Positions 10,226 to 20,144 of a stretch of DNA of 64,000 nt are shown here, one piece after another (position 1 is the first letter of the stretch; every line of letters starts with the position of its first letter). Below the pieces are notes generated by a model. That model had not been told where the DNA came from. It did no database searches and was given only the letters and a program-made list of their open reading frames with translations. The DNA is from Nitrospirae bacterium MYbinv3 (GTDB lineage Bacteria; Nitrospirota; Thermodesulfovibrionia; Thermodesulfovibrionales; Magnetobacteriaceae). The stretch spans positions 1 through 64,000 of the forward strand of contig PEAB01000001.1 in NCBI GenBank assembly GCA_002753395.1, written 5' to 3'. The position numbers and the translations under genes were made by a program.

Positions 10226-10500
10226 TTTTTTGGACAACAATTAAATTTGTTTAATTACACAGGATAATAAAATACGTGTATCCTGTTTTTCTATTAACTT
10301 AGCTGCTAGTAGGTCATATCCACCCCTCCTTCTTTAGGATTACAACAACGCAAAACACCCGTCGTAAATTATTCGTATGGATTTTTTCTGACTTGTTTTG
10401 TGGACAGCAATTAAATGGGTTTATAAATACATTTACCGATTCTATTAACTTAGTTTATCAGTGGGTCATATCCACCTCTTCTTTCTCTGGTTACAGACAT
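10226..10500 (-). repeat. Degenerate direct duplication of a ~110-bp upstream region (about 10226-10340 and 10396-10500)
   Basis: Shared TTGGACAACAATTAAAT / GTGGACAGCAATTAAAT, TCTATTAACTTAG and GGTCATATCCACC blocks in the same order. Confidence 0.6.
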
Positions 10501-10618
10501 TTAAACTGTACCCTCGGTTTTTACCGTATCCTGTCATAACCATAGAAGCTTTTTTTTAGATAAAACAAATCCCATGAGTTTTTATATCATAACTCTGATG
10601 CCTATGTCAACACAATTT

Positions 10619-10800
10619 GGGTGCATAGAAATTAGCGGTTTTTTAGAAATAGAAGGGGAGACTCTGTCTGTTGCCGCATGGGTTAGCAACCCCTCCCCTC
10701 AGACCCCTCCGCAAGGGGACTAGTCCCCTTGCGGAGGGGTCTGAGGGGAGGCTCTGCCTCCCCTTCTTTGAAAACCCCCACGACTTTCTTATGCGCCCCC
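10619..10800. repeat. Family A MITE-like palindromic repeat containing a 60-bp perfect palindrome
   Basis: Termini GGGTGCATAGAAATTAGCGG / CCCACGACTTTCTTATGCGCCCC; palindrome 10692..10751. Confidence 0.75.
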
Positions 10801-10966
10801 TCCGAACCTGCTCTGGCAATAATTTTAATTTTATGCTACAATCAAAAAGCGGTTAGTAGAAGCGCCTAAAACAACAAAGAAATGACAACGATAGCATGGC
10901 AGGACGTACATCAATACTAGAAGTAGAGGGCTTTCCTAAGCTTATTGTTGCCGGAAGGATTATTTT

Positions 10967-11404
10967 ATGATCGACCCGCGTGTTACAGCGATAATAAAAA
11001 AGCGATTCAACACTATGAAGGTCCTGTTGATAGACGACATGATGCCTAACATAAAAAACAACGCTATGCTATTGGATGAGTTAGGCTTCCAAAAGAAAAA
11101 CATAACCTCTGCTTTAAACGGTGCCCAGGCATTTTCAAAGATGATGTTTATCAAGCCAGACCTGATAATAACAGACTGGAACATGCCTATGGTGGATGGC
11201 TTTATGTTTGTTAAGAAACTGCGGGAGATCGAGGCTTATAGAGATATACCTATTATTATGGTTACAGCAGAACCTGACAAAAGCATGGAAGAAGTAGAAC
11301 CATACGTTGACGCATTCCTAAAAAAACCCTATACGATACAATTCCTTGAGGATATGATCTATACTGTTGTTGGGAGAAAAATGCTTAAAGAGCAAAATGC
11401 CTGA
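10967..11404 (+). CDS. CheY-like response regulator receiver protein
   Basis: 145 aa; VLLIDDMMPN, LIITDWNMPMVDG, PIIMVTAE, FLKKPYT receiver motifs. Confidence 0.9.
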   Translation: MIDPRVTAIIKKRFNTMKVLLIDDMMPNIKNNAMLLDELGFQKKNITSALNGAQAFSKMMFIKPDLIITDWNMPMVDGFMFVKKLREIEAYRDIPIIMVTAEPDKSMEEVEPYVDAFLKKPYTIQFLEDMIYTVVGRKMLKEQNA

Positions 11405-11482
11405 CATCTGTAAAGCAGAGAGTCTCTGAGCGAGATAGGTTGCTCTTTACAATAATAAGTTTGATAAGGACAATTATAGGTC

Positions 11483-12904
11483 ATGAGTGAAAAACAAACC
11501 TCTCTGATACAAGAATCGTATAAAAAACAGGAAGAGCTTGAGAAGGAAAACCTTGAGCTAAGACAGATCATTGCCCAACTCAACAAAGAACCACTACAGA
11601 CAAAAAAAGAGCTTCTCGTTACATCAACCATCGCCAGGGTAACAGAATCGTTATTGAATCCTGAGTTGACCTTTTATGATATAGCAAAGATTGTACAGGA
11701 AGAAGCCTCCAGGCTCACGGAGAGCAAACACAGTTTCGTATCAGTTATAGACCAATACACTGGCGATAACTTTGGTATAACCCTCACCGACATGATGGAT
11801 AAGGAATGCAAGATAGCAAAGGAAAAGCAGCAGACAAAATTTCCAAAGGGCCTTGATGGTTACGCTGCGTTATGGGGGCACTCTTTAAACTCAAAAGAGG
11901 GTTTCTATACAAACGCCCCGCAGACACACCCTGTCTTTAGAAACAGTGTCCCGGAAGGGCACGTGCCTATAGAGAGATTCCTGTCTGTTCCGGCAATAAG
12001 CAGGGGAAAACTTATAGGACAACTCAACTTTGCCAACTCAGGTAGAGACTACAACGATAACGACCTAAAGGTTGTAACTCAATTAGCGACCATCTATTCC
12101 ATAGCTGTAGAGCGTAAGTTGATAGAGGATCAGCGAGAGGAACTTAAGAACCACATCCTTTTGTATGCCAACTACCTGGAAAAGACGGTAAGAGAACGAA
12201 CCCAAAAATTAACTCTGACTAATGAACAACTCACGTCAGAGATCCAAAGACGTGAACAAGTGGAAAGGGACATCATGGCGTCCTTAAAAGATAAAGAGAT
12301 ACTTCTTAAAGAGATCCACCATAGGGTAAAAAACAACCTCCAGATTATCTCAAGTCTGTTGAGTCTTCAATCGGAGACTATAACGGATATGAAGCTGCAT
12401 GGCATATTTCAGGACAGCCTTAACCGGATACGATCGATGGCGCTGATTCACGAACATCTTTATAAGTCTGCCGACATGTCAAAGCTCGACTTCTCTGAGT
12501 ACATAGAGAGTATGGCAGGGGAGTTGATTGCCTCATACGGGGCTTATTCTGACACCATCCCCATGCTCAGGCTGGATATAAAGGTTGACTATCTTGACAC
12601 TGATATAGCAATCCCGTGTGGCCTGATTATCTGCGAGCTTATCTCAAACTCCATGAAGTACGCTTTTCCCGGCAGCCGCAGGGGTGAGATCTGCATCGCT
12701 CTGAGCCTTAATACGGATGGCACGTTTATGCTTATTGTCGGCGACAACGGTGTAGGGCTGCCAGAAGACTTTGACTTTAAAAGTACAAAATCGTTAGGAT
12801 TAATGCTAGTACGTGATCTGATAACCAGAAAACTCAGAGGCTCTATGGAGATAGACAGAAACAGCGGTGCAACATTCAAAATGCTATGGCGAAAATTGCC
12901 TTAA
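11483..12904 (+). CDS. GAF-domain sensor histidine kinase (HisKA_2 type)
   Basis: 473 aa; GAF-like region, EIHHRVKNNLQIISSLLSLQS phosphoacceptor, HATPase motifs ELISNSMKYAFP and VGDNGVGLP. Confidence 0.9.
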   Translation: MSEKQTSLIQESYKKQEELEKENLELRQIIAQLNKEPLQTKKELLVTSTIARVTESLLNPELTFYDIAKIVQEEASRLTESKHSFVSVIDQYTGDNFGITLTDMMDKECKIAKEKQQTKFPKGLDGYAALWGHSLNSKEGFYTNAPQTHPVFRNSVPEGHVPIERFLSVPAISRGKLIGQLNFANSGRDYNDNDLKVVTQLATIYSIAVERKLIEDQREELKNHILLYANYLEKTVRERTQKLTLTNEQLTSEIQRREQVERDIMASLKDKEILLKEIHHRVKNNLQIISSLLSLQSETITDMKLHGIFQDSLNRIRSMALIHEHLYKSADMSKLDFSEYIESMAGELIASYGAYSDTIPMLRLDIKVDYLDTDIAIPCGLIICELISNSMKYAFPGSRRGEICIALSLNTDGTFMLIVGDNGVGLPEDFDFKSTKSLGLMLVRDLITRKLRGSMEIDRNSGATFKMLWRKLP

Positions 12905-13083
12905 TTATGGATTTATCGTATCCTCTTAAAAAAGCATGGTAGAGTTTCTTTTGTGGTTTAAAGACATGGATTCCCGCTTTCGCTGGAACGGCAGTAAATG
13001 GCGTATATAGCCCCTCTATGTCATTCCTGAGAAAGCAGGAATCCATAAAGTGCAAAACTATAGTCTATTAGTACCTTTGTTCA

Positions 13084-13217
13084 GGGTGCATAAGAATTTC
13101 ATGGGGGACAATAAAAATTAATGGGGCCAAGGGGACTGGTCCCCTTGTGGGTGGATCTGAGGGAGGGCAAAGACCTCCATTCTATTCCAAAATCCCCACG
13201 ACTTTCTTATGCGCCCC
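13084..13217. repeat. Family A MITE-like palindromic repeat
   Basis: Termini GGGTGCATAAGAATTTCATGGGGG / CCCCACGACTTTCTTATGCGCCCC. Confidence 0.8.
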
Positions 13218-13396
13218 TTTGTTCATAAGTTATTGTGTTTTGGAGAGGATTTATGTCACAATAAGAGCCAGTAATATACTTTAGAAGATATGAAGAAATT
13301 AATAAATCATGGTTAGTATTTTTAAACCATACCGGTGAGGTATTAAGTGCCGGCAAGTTACTGTATTAGGTATTATAGTTAAGGAGTTGATCGTAT

Positions 13397-14917
13397 ATGA
13401 ATGTTAGAAAACCAGTTATTCTCTGTGTAGATGATGAGCCGCTCAACCTTAAGCTATTGAAGACCCTCCTTTTGTGGAGGAACTATGAAGCAATTGCTGT
13501 TGAAGATGGTTACAAGGCACTCGATGCATTGGAAGAACACAAGATAGATGTAGTGCTTTTAGATGTTATGATGCCGGGCATAGACGGTTTTGAGGTTTGC
13601 AAGAGGATTAAGGAGGACGAGCGTTACAAGAATATCCCAGTTGTTATGATCACTGCCCTTACTGACTCTGACAGCCGGATAAGGGGTATCGAAGCTGGTG
13701 CGGAGGACTTTATCTCCAAGCCGTTTGACAAGGCAGAGGTCGTTGCGCGTATAAAGATGCTCCTTAAGATGAAGTACCTAAATGACAGCCTACTAAGCGC
13801 CTATGAAAGCATTAATAACCTGGCCACCTTTGGCGAGGAGATGATCCGTGACTTTGATCCCATTAAATTTGACCTTACTTCAAACGTTGACAACATTGTC
13901 AGCAGGATTATAAGACAAAAAGATGATGATTACGAAAAACCCCAGACAGTTATTATCCATACCGTTGGTGATACTGATAACTGGCTCAGATATGATTTCA
14001 GACAAGGGGCGTTGGTCAGCACACCAATTGACCCTGACATTGTATGTAGTAAGTGTGTGCATTTAAAGCAAAAGGCTCATATGTTATTTTGTGACGACGT
14101 AAGTACCATGAATGAAGCTGACGCCGAGCCTTTTGTTAGGAATTTTGAGAGGATAGGCATAAATGTTCATAATATAATATGGTATCTTGGCGAAAAATTC
14201 TGTGTCTTTGCACTAAATTATGCTAAGAAGGTTACAAAGTACGATACGTCTGTCTTGAAAAACCTTGTTATGCAGGGTCTTTTTCTAAGGTCGCTGTCGT
14301 TGCAGGTCAAGGAGACACAAAGCGCCTTTGAATACGTTATATATGCACTTGCAAGGGCGGCTGAGGCAAACGATGAGGAAACAGGTAATCACATACTGAG
14401 AGTAGGTCACAACTGTGCAGTAATAGCAAAGGCGATGGGCCTGGAGGAGTCTTTTATAGAGAACCTGCGTATTCAAGCCACACTGCACGACGTTGGAAAG
14501 ATCCACATACATCCCGATATCCTAAGAAAACCAGGCAAACTTACGGATGAGGAGTTCACCATCATGAGGCAGCACACCATCTACGGCAATATGATAATTG
14601 GCGATCACAAGCGTCTCAGAATGGCTCGAAACATTGCCCTGACTCACCACGAAAGATGGGACGGCAGTGGCTACCCCAGAGGTCTCAAGGGGGAAGAGAT
14701 ACCGTTAGAAGGGAGAATAATCAATATAGCCGACCAGTACGACGCCTTAAGAAGCCACAGGTCATATAAACCTGCCTTTGATCACAAAACGGCTTGTAAG
14801 ATTATTACAGAGGGTGATGGCAGGACGAAACCGCAGCACTTCGATCCAGCCGTACTTGTAGCTTTTAAAGAGACGACGTCCCTATTAGAAGAGATATTTC
14901 AATGGATTAAGGATTGA
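13397..14917 (+). CDS. Response regulator with HD-GYP domain
   Basis: 506 aa; N-terminal REC ([29 protein letters not shown]); C-terminal HDVGKIHI ... [14 protein letters not shown]. Confidence 0.95.
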   Translation: MNVRKPVILCVDDEPLNLKLLKTLLLWRNYEAIAVEDGYKALDALEEHKIDVVLLDVMMPGIDGFEVCKRIKEDERYKNIPVVMITALTDSDSRIRGIEAGAEDFISKPFDKAEVVARIKMLLKMKYLNDSLLSAYESINNLATFGEEMIRDFDPIKFDLTSNVDNIVSRIIRQKDDDYEKPQTVIIHTVGDTDNWLRYDFRQGALVSTPIDPDIVCSKCVHLKQKAHMLFCDDVSTMNEADAEPFVRNFERIGINVHNIIWYLGEKFCVFALNYAKKVTKYDTSVLKNLVMQGLFLRSLSLQVKETQSAFEYVIYALARAAEANDEETGNHILRVGHNCAVIAKAMGLEESFIENLRIQATLHDVGKIHIHPDILRKPGKLTDEEFTIMRQHTIYGNMIIGDHKRLRMARNIALTHHERWDGSGYPRGLKGEEIPLEGRIINIADQYDALRSHRSYKPAFDHKTACKIITEGDGRTKPQHFDPAVLVAFKETTSLLEEIFQWIKD

Positions 14918-14924
14918 TTCTCTC

Positions 14925-17900
14925 ATGTTGAAAAGAGTTATGCCTGGAATTAATCATGCTGAGAAGAATCAAGGAGAAACGGGCAGATTTACCCCAATGC
15001 GCAGGTCATTTGCACTGCTTTATGCCTCTGTGCTGTTCGTATTCTTATCGTTTGTCGCAAGCGGTATATGGTTTTCCCGCAGTATCAAGGGGTTTAGCGA
15101 CGCCATAAACCTGGCCGGCTCTGAGAGGATGAGGTCTTTTCAGATAGCGTTTCTTATCAACAGGGCGTCCTACGAGACATCTCCACAGCGAGAAGAGACC
15201 CTCGGTCATGTCAAGATGGAGATGGATCGGTTTGAAGAAATCCTCGGCGCCCTTAAATTCGGCAGCCAAAAGTATAACCTGCAGGATGTTACAGACTATG
15301 AGATCGACAGAGAACTGGATAGGCTCATCAAAAAATGGGAAGAGGTCTTTAAGCCCCAACTCACTGCTATAATGATCAGCTCCCCCGAGGATAGAAAGAC
15401 TATTCTGTTAGAATTTGATAAAAAAATACATGACTTTGTTGAAAACGATATTAATAATATCGTCGTGATGTTAGTAGATAAGGCTAACCGCTCGGAGAGA
15501 ATATTTATTACATGGAGATATACCCTTACTACTATTGGCATACTCTTGATGGGCTCAAACCTCTTTTATGTGAGACGCCGTATACTTAAGCCGATAAGCG
15601 TTTTGATACATGATACGGAGGAGATAACAAGAGGCAATTACCAGTTGTCTACCAATGTTCAAACGTCAAATGAACTTATGCTCCTTGCTCAACGTTTCAA
15701 TACCATGACGGAGGCCATCTCACATTCTTTTAGCAAGATGGAGGAGACGGTTGCAAACAGGACGCACGAGCTGTCTTTCACCAATGCCAGGATGCAGTCG
15801 TTCTTTGACAGCGCCCCTGATGCCATTATATCTATAAAGGCAGAGGACAGAAACATCATCCTGTTCAGTAAGGGCGCCGAGAGTATATTCGGTTACAAGG
15901 CCGAGGAAGTGCTTGGAAAGAATGTAAATGTCCTCATGCCTGAGCCATATCATTCAAATCACGAGACATTTGTCAGAAACTATCTTGAAACGGGTCTAAA
16001 GAAGATTATTGGCAGCATAAAAAGAGTAAAGGCGAGAAGGAAAAGCGGCGATATCTTTGATATTGATGTATCCATAAGCGAGAGCGTAACGCCCACAGGC
16101 CGGATATTCAACGGTATCATCCGCGACGTATCTGATAAGGTGAAGGTTGAGAGAGAGATGCAAAAACTCTTTAATGCAATCGAGCAGTCTGCCGAGTCTA
16201 TTCTCATCACAGACCGTACTGGTACCATAGAGTACATAAACCCCGCCTTTGAGCGGACAACGGGACACAACCGCACCGAGGTTATTGGAAAAAAACCCCG
16301 GATCCTCAAGTCAGGTAGACAATCCAAGAGCTTTTATAAGCAGCTGTGGGATACCATCCTGGATGGCAGTGTCTGGCGCGGTGAACTTATCAACAAAAGA
16401 AAAAACGGCGAACTATACTATGAGGACGCTATCATCACCCCGATAAAAGATGACAGGGGGGAGGTAACCCACTTTGTAGCTATGAAAAATGACATAACGT
16501 CCAGGAAATTAGCAGAGATTGAAGTGGATAAGAAAAAAAGCGAATTAGAGGGAAGGGCGCGTTATGACAAGACGTTTGCCAAAATCTTGGCCTTGTTTAG
16601 TTCCACATTTGACCAAAAGCAGGCGCTTCAAAATATGCTCTCTATCCTGTCAGAGGCACTCTCCTTCCCCTGCTCTGCCTTCTATACATACGATGAGTGG
16701 ACAGGTAAGCTCGTGTATGAGGCATCCTATGGGCTGTCAGGCGCCATAAAGAAAGAATTCGAACTCACCGAGGGGATCGTAGGCCAGTGCGTTATCAACG
16801 GCACCGCCATAGAGATTGAAAGCTCAAAGGATTTCCCTCTAGTAATAGAGACGGGCTTATTTACAATAGCGCCGCATGCAATAGTTAGCCAGCCGGTTCT
16901 TTATCAGAAGAAGATAATAGGCGTGTTGGTAATTGCATCGATATCACCACTAAACGACTACGACAGGGGGTTTGTGCAGCGCCTTGCAGCAAACATAGGG
17001 ATATCTCTTCAGAACCTCAGACAGTACAGCGACATGCAGGAGCTCTCAGCCCAGATCAAGATCAGGGGGGATGAGATAGCACAGAAGAATCTACAGCTAG
17101 AGGAATCCAACAGATTGAAGTCCGAGTTTTTGGCTAACATGTCACACGAGCTGCGTACACCGCTAAACGCAATTATCGGCTTTTCAGAGGTGCTCAAAGA
17201 CGGGATTTTAGGTGACCTCACGGAGGAACAAAGGGACTACATCAACGATATCTTTACCAGCGGACAGCACTTGCTGTCATTAATCAACGACATCCTGGAT
17301 CTGTCTAAGATAGAGGCAGGAAAGATGACCCTGGATCTTGAAAAGGTAACCATGGCCTCTTTGCTTGAAAACAGCCTCTCTATTATCAAGGAAAAGGCGA
17401 TGGCTCACGGTATAAGGCTTACCCTGGATATACAAGAGGGGATAGGGGATATCTACGTGGATGCCAGAAAAACAAAACAGGTTGTATACAACCTCCTGTC
17501 CAATGCCGTCAAATTCACCCCAGATAAGGGAGCAGTGAGTTTAACAGCACGTGTAATATCGGGAAGTGGAGAGAGGTTCTTAGAGATACTGGTTCAGGAC
17601 ACGGGCATCGGGATGTCAGAGGAAGGTATGAAGCGGTTGTTTAGACCCTTTGAGCAAATTGACGGTACCCTTTCGCGCCGGTATGAGGGCACGGGGCTGG
17701 GACTGGCTATGGTCAAGCGGCTGGTTGAACTGCACGGAGGCACGGTAAGCGTTGTAAGCCAGGAGGGCAAAGGCAGTTGTTTTACCGTCAGGCTGCCCTA
17801 TAAAGAGGACAGCAGCATGGATGTCTCAGAGTCCAAGAAGTATGCTGATAGACAAATAGAAATGAAAAACGGTAGTACCTGCAAACGCATAACCGACTCC

Positions 17901-19550
17901 CTGCTTGTGTTGATCGTAGAAGATGACCAGAAGTCGGTAGAACTCATACGCCCTCAGTTGGAGTCAGAGGGTTACAGTATTATAGTGGCCAGCACTGCTA
18001 AGGAGGGCCTTGAGATAGCAGAAATGGAGCAGCCTGACCTCATTACCCTTGATATAATGCTTCCTGATATGAACGGATGGGAATTTCTTGAGAAGATGAA
18101 GAATAACGGAAAGACTGCCCATATACCGGTAGTGATTGTCTCGGTGGCTGCTGATGAGAACAAGGGGTTTTCCCTCGGCGCATCCAAGGTGCTTCAAAAG
18201 CCGGTTTCAAAGGATGATCTGTTGACGGCAATCAGGCAGACAGGCATCCTGTGCGAGGATAGCAGCAAGCCGCTAAAGATACTCGTAGTGGATGACGACC
18301 CCAAGGCGGTGGAGATTGTCTCAAGTTACCTTAAAACTGGAGGCTGTAAGGTACTTCGAGCCTACGGCGGTAAAGAGGCTATTGAGACAGCAAGACGTGA
18401 ACTGCCCGATCTGCTGGTGCTTGACCTGATGATGCCGGAGGTAACCGGTTTTGACGTAGTACACACACTCAAAAACAACCCTGAAACAGCAAATATAAAC
18501 ATCATTATCCTCACGGCAAAGATCATAACCGACGAGGACCGTAATGAACTCAACAGCAGCGTACTAAGGATTGTGCAAAAAGGCAGCTTTAGCAGAACAG
18601 ATCTCATCGCTGATGCCAGACGAGCACTGCGCGGCAAGAGGCTTGAACAAGATACGCCCTCAGATAGCCGATTTTCGGACCCTATCGAGGGGGTAGGAGA
18701 TAGGCCAGCAACTGAGCAGACGTCAGTGGCTAGGCCTAGGGAGAAAGACTATCCAGATAAGGCAGAGCAACCCCCCGCTTCTGGCAACGAAGGACACCTC
18801 ATCTTAGTCGTTGAGGACAACGCGGCTCAGTCTGAGCTTATAAAGCTCTACCTTGAGTCGGAGGGCTATCGGGTCATGCTTGCTGTAAACGGGCGGCAGG
18901 CCCTGGAGTTGATGTCACAGGTCAAACCCGACCTTATCAGTGTTGACCTAATGATGCCGGAGATGGACGGCTTTACCTTTCTTGATGAAAAGGCGTTCCA
19001 TCCTGACTATGCAGATATCCCCGTTATAGTTGTCTCCTCTATTGCTGAGGGAGCCAAGGGTGCATCCCTTAGCGCCAATGCCTTCTTAAAAAAACCCGTT
19101 ACAAGGGCAGAAATCCTTGCTCTTGTACAGTCCCTTGCCGGTACGGTTAAGAAAAACGGTAAACTCAAGATATTGCTTATAGATGACGACCCCAAGGCAA
19201 TAAAGATCATCTCTTCTTATTTTGATGCCAACTCCTATGAAATACTAAAAGAGTACGGTGGCAAGGAGGGCATTTATACAGCAATAGTCAGGAAGCCTGA
19301 CTTCATCGTTCTCGACCTGATGATGCCAGAGATGAACGGCTTTGAAGTCCTACAGCAGCTCAAACAGAACGAGGCCACAAAAGACATCCCCGTTGTTATC
19401 CTGACCGCTAAAGTGCTAACTAAAGAGGAGCGCCAAGAACTCCTCTCTAAGGTGGTAACTATTTTTGAAAAAGGCCAGTCCAACAAGGAGGACTTTCTCA
19501 GAAACATAGAGTCTCTACTACATAAAAAAAGTAAGGCTCCTCCTATTTGA
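14925..19550 (+). CDS. Hybrid histidine kinase: PilJ-type N-terminus, HAMP, 2 PAS, GAF, HisKA/HATPase, 4 REC
   Basis: 1541 aa; LAGSERMRSFQIAFLINRAS, PAS blocks, NMSHELRTPLNAIIGFSE, GTGLGLAMVKRLVELHGG, four receiver domains. Confidence 0.93.
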   Translation: MLKRVMPGINHAEKNQGETGRFTPMRRSFALLYASVLFVFLSFVASGIWFSRSIKGFSDAINLAGSERMRSFQIAFLINRASYETSPQREETLGHVKMEMDRFEEILGALKFGSQKYNLQDVTDYEIDRELDRLIKKWEEVFKPQLTAIMISSPEDRKTILLEFDKKIHDFVENDINNIVVMLVDKANRSERIFITWRYTLTTIGILLMGSNLFYVRRRILKPISVLIHDTEEITRGNYQLSTNVQTSNELMLLAQRFNTMTEAISHSFSKMEETVANRTHELSFTNARMQSFFDSAPDAIISIKAEDRNIILFSKGAESIFGYKAEEVLGKNVNVLMPEPYHSNHETFVRNYLETGLKKIIGSIKRVKARRKSGDIFDIDVSISESVTPTGRIFNGIIRDVSDKVKVEREMQKLFNAIEQSAESILITDRTGTIEYINPAFERTTGHNRTEVIGKKPRILKSGRQSKSFYKQLWDTILDGSVWRGELINKRKNGELYYEDAIITPIKDDRGEVTHFVAMKNDITSRKLAEIEVDKKKSELEGRARYDKTFAKILALFSSTFDQKQALQNMLSILSEALSFPCSAFYTYDEWTGKLVYEASYGLSGAIKKEFELTEGIVGQCVINGTAIEIESSKDFPLVIETGLFTIAPHAIVSQPVLYQKKIIGVLVIASISPLNDYDRGFVQRLAANIGISLQNLRQYSDMQELSAQIKIRGDEIAQKNLQLEESNRLKSEFLANMSHELRTPLNAIIGFSEVLKDGILGDLTEEQRDYINDIFTSGQHLLSLINDILDLSKIEAGKMTLDLEKVTMASLLENSLSIIKEKAMAHGIRLTLDIQEGIGDIYVDARKTKQVVYNLLSNAVKFTPDKGAVSLTARVISGSGERFLEILVQDTGIGMSEEGMKRLFRPFEQIDGTLSRRYEGTGLGLAMVKRLVELHGGTVSVVSQEGKGSCFTVRLPYKEDSSMDVSESKKYADRQIEMKNGSTCKRITDSLLVLIVEDDQKSVELIRPQLESEGYSIIVASTAKEGLEIAEMEQPDLITLDIMLPDMNGWEFLEKMKNNGKTAHIPVVIVSVAADENKGFSLGASKVLQKPVSKDDLLTAIRQTGILCEDSSKPLKILVVDDDPKAVEIVSSYLKTGGCKVLRAYGGKEAIETARRELPDLLVLDLMMPEVTGFDVVHTLKNNPETANINIIILTAKIITDEDRNELNSSVLRIVQKGSFSRTDLIADARRALRGKRLEQDTPSDSRFSDPIEGVGDRPATEQTSVARPREKDYPDKAEQPPASGNEGHLILVVEDNAAQSELIKLYLESEGYRVMLAVNGRQALELMSQVKPDLISVDLMMPEMDGFTFLDEKAFHPDYADIPVIVVSSIAEGAKGASLSANAFLKKPVTRAEILALVQSLAGTVKKNGKLKILLIDDDPKAIKIISSYFDANSYEILKEYGGKEGIYTAIVRKPDFIVLDLMMPEMNGFEVLQQLKQNEATKDIPVVILTAKVLTKEERQELLSKVVTIFEKGQSNKEDFLRNIESLLHKKSKAPPI

Positions 19551-19573
19551 ATCAGGTGAAGGTTTTTTAATAG

Positions 19574-19936
19574 ATGAAGATATTAGTCATAGAAGATAAC
19601 CCATTGAACATGAAGTTAGCGTCGGATGTGCTTAGGCGCGAGGGATACGCGGTGCTTCAGGCTACTGACGCCGATCATGGGATCAACATTGCTATACAGG
19701 AGCAGCCCGACCTCATCCTTATGGATATACAGCTTCCAGGTATGGATGGTCTCACTGCCACAAGGTTCTTGAAAGGCAGTGAAAATACTAAGCACATAAA
19801 GATAATCGCCCTGACCGCCTTTGCCATGAAAGGTGACGAGGAACGGATGATAGAGGCCGGATGCAACGCCTATGTCTCTAAACCCATCCGGTACAAGGAG
19901 TTCATCGCCACCGTCAAATCTATCCTAAAGGAATGA
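19574..19936 (+). CDS. Stand-alone response regulator
   Basis: 120 aa; ILVIEDNPLNMKLASDVL, LILMDIQLPGMDG, CNAYVSKPIRYKEF. Confidence 0.92.
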   Translation: MKILVIEDNPLNMKLASDVLRREGYAVLQATDADHGINIAIQEQPDLILMDIQLPGMDGLTATRFLKGSENTKHIKIIALTAFAMKGDEERMIEAGCNAYVSKPIRYKEFIATVKSILKE

Positions 19937-20144
19937 GGAGGGAGAAGAAGGAAAAGAATAAAAGGGGGAGCTCTGCTCCCCCTCAGACCCCCTCGCAAGG
20001 GGACCAGTCCCCTTGACCCCGTCAACGTCAGGTGTGGGGGGTGTAGATGAAACGGATCTTTTTGTCGGCTGTACGGTAGTGTTTCTATTAATTCAACTTA
20101 TAATCTTGACAGTGTGTGTTCATTATGCTAGGATAAGACACGAT

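Noticed and set aside
20013-20144. Hydrophobic N-terminal extension (LFVGCTVVFLLIQLIILTVCVHYA) of the ABC-3C effector as a membrane anchor
   Set aside because: The upstream start lies in or at the edge of a palindromic repeat; MNYKMKYAYEDL at 20145 fits the start of the nuclease domain. Kept as a possibility, not asserted.
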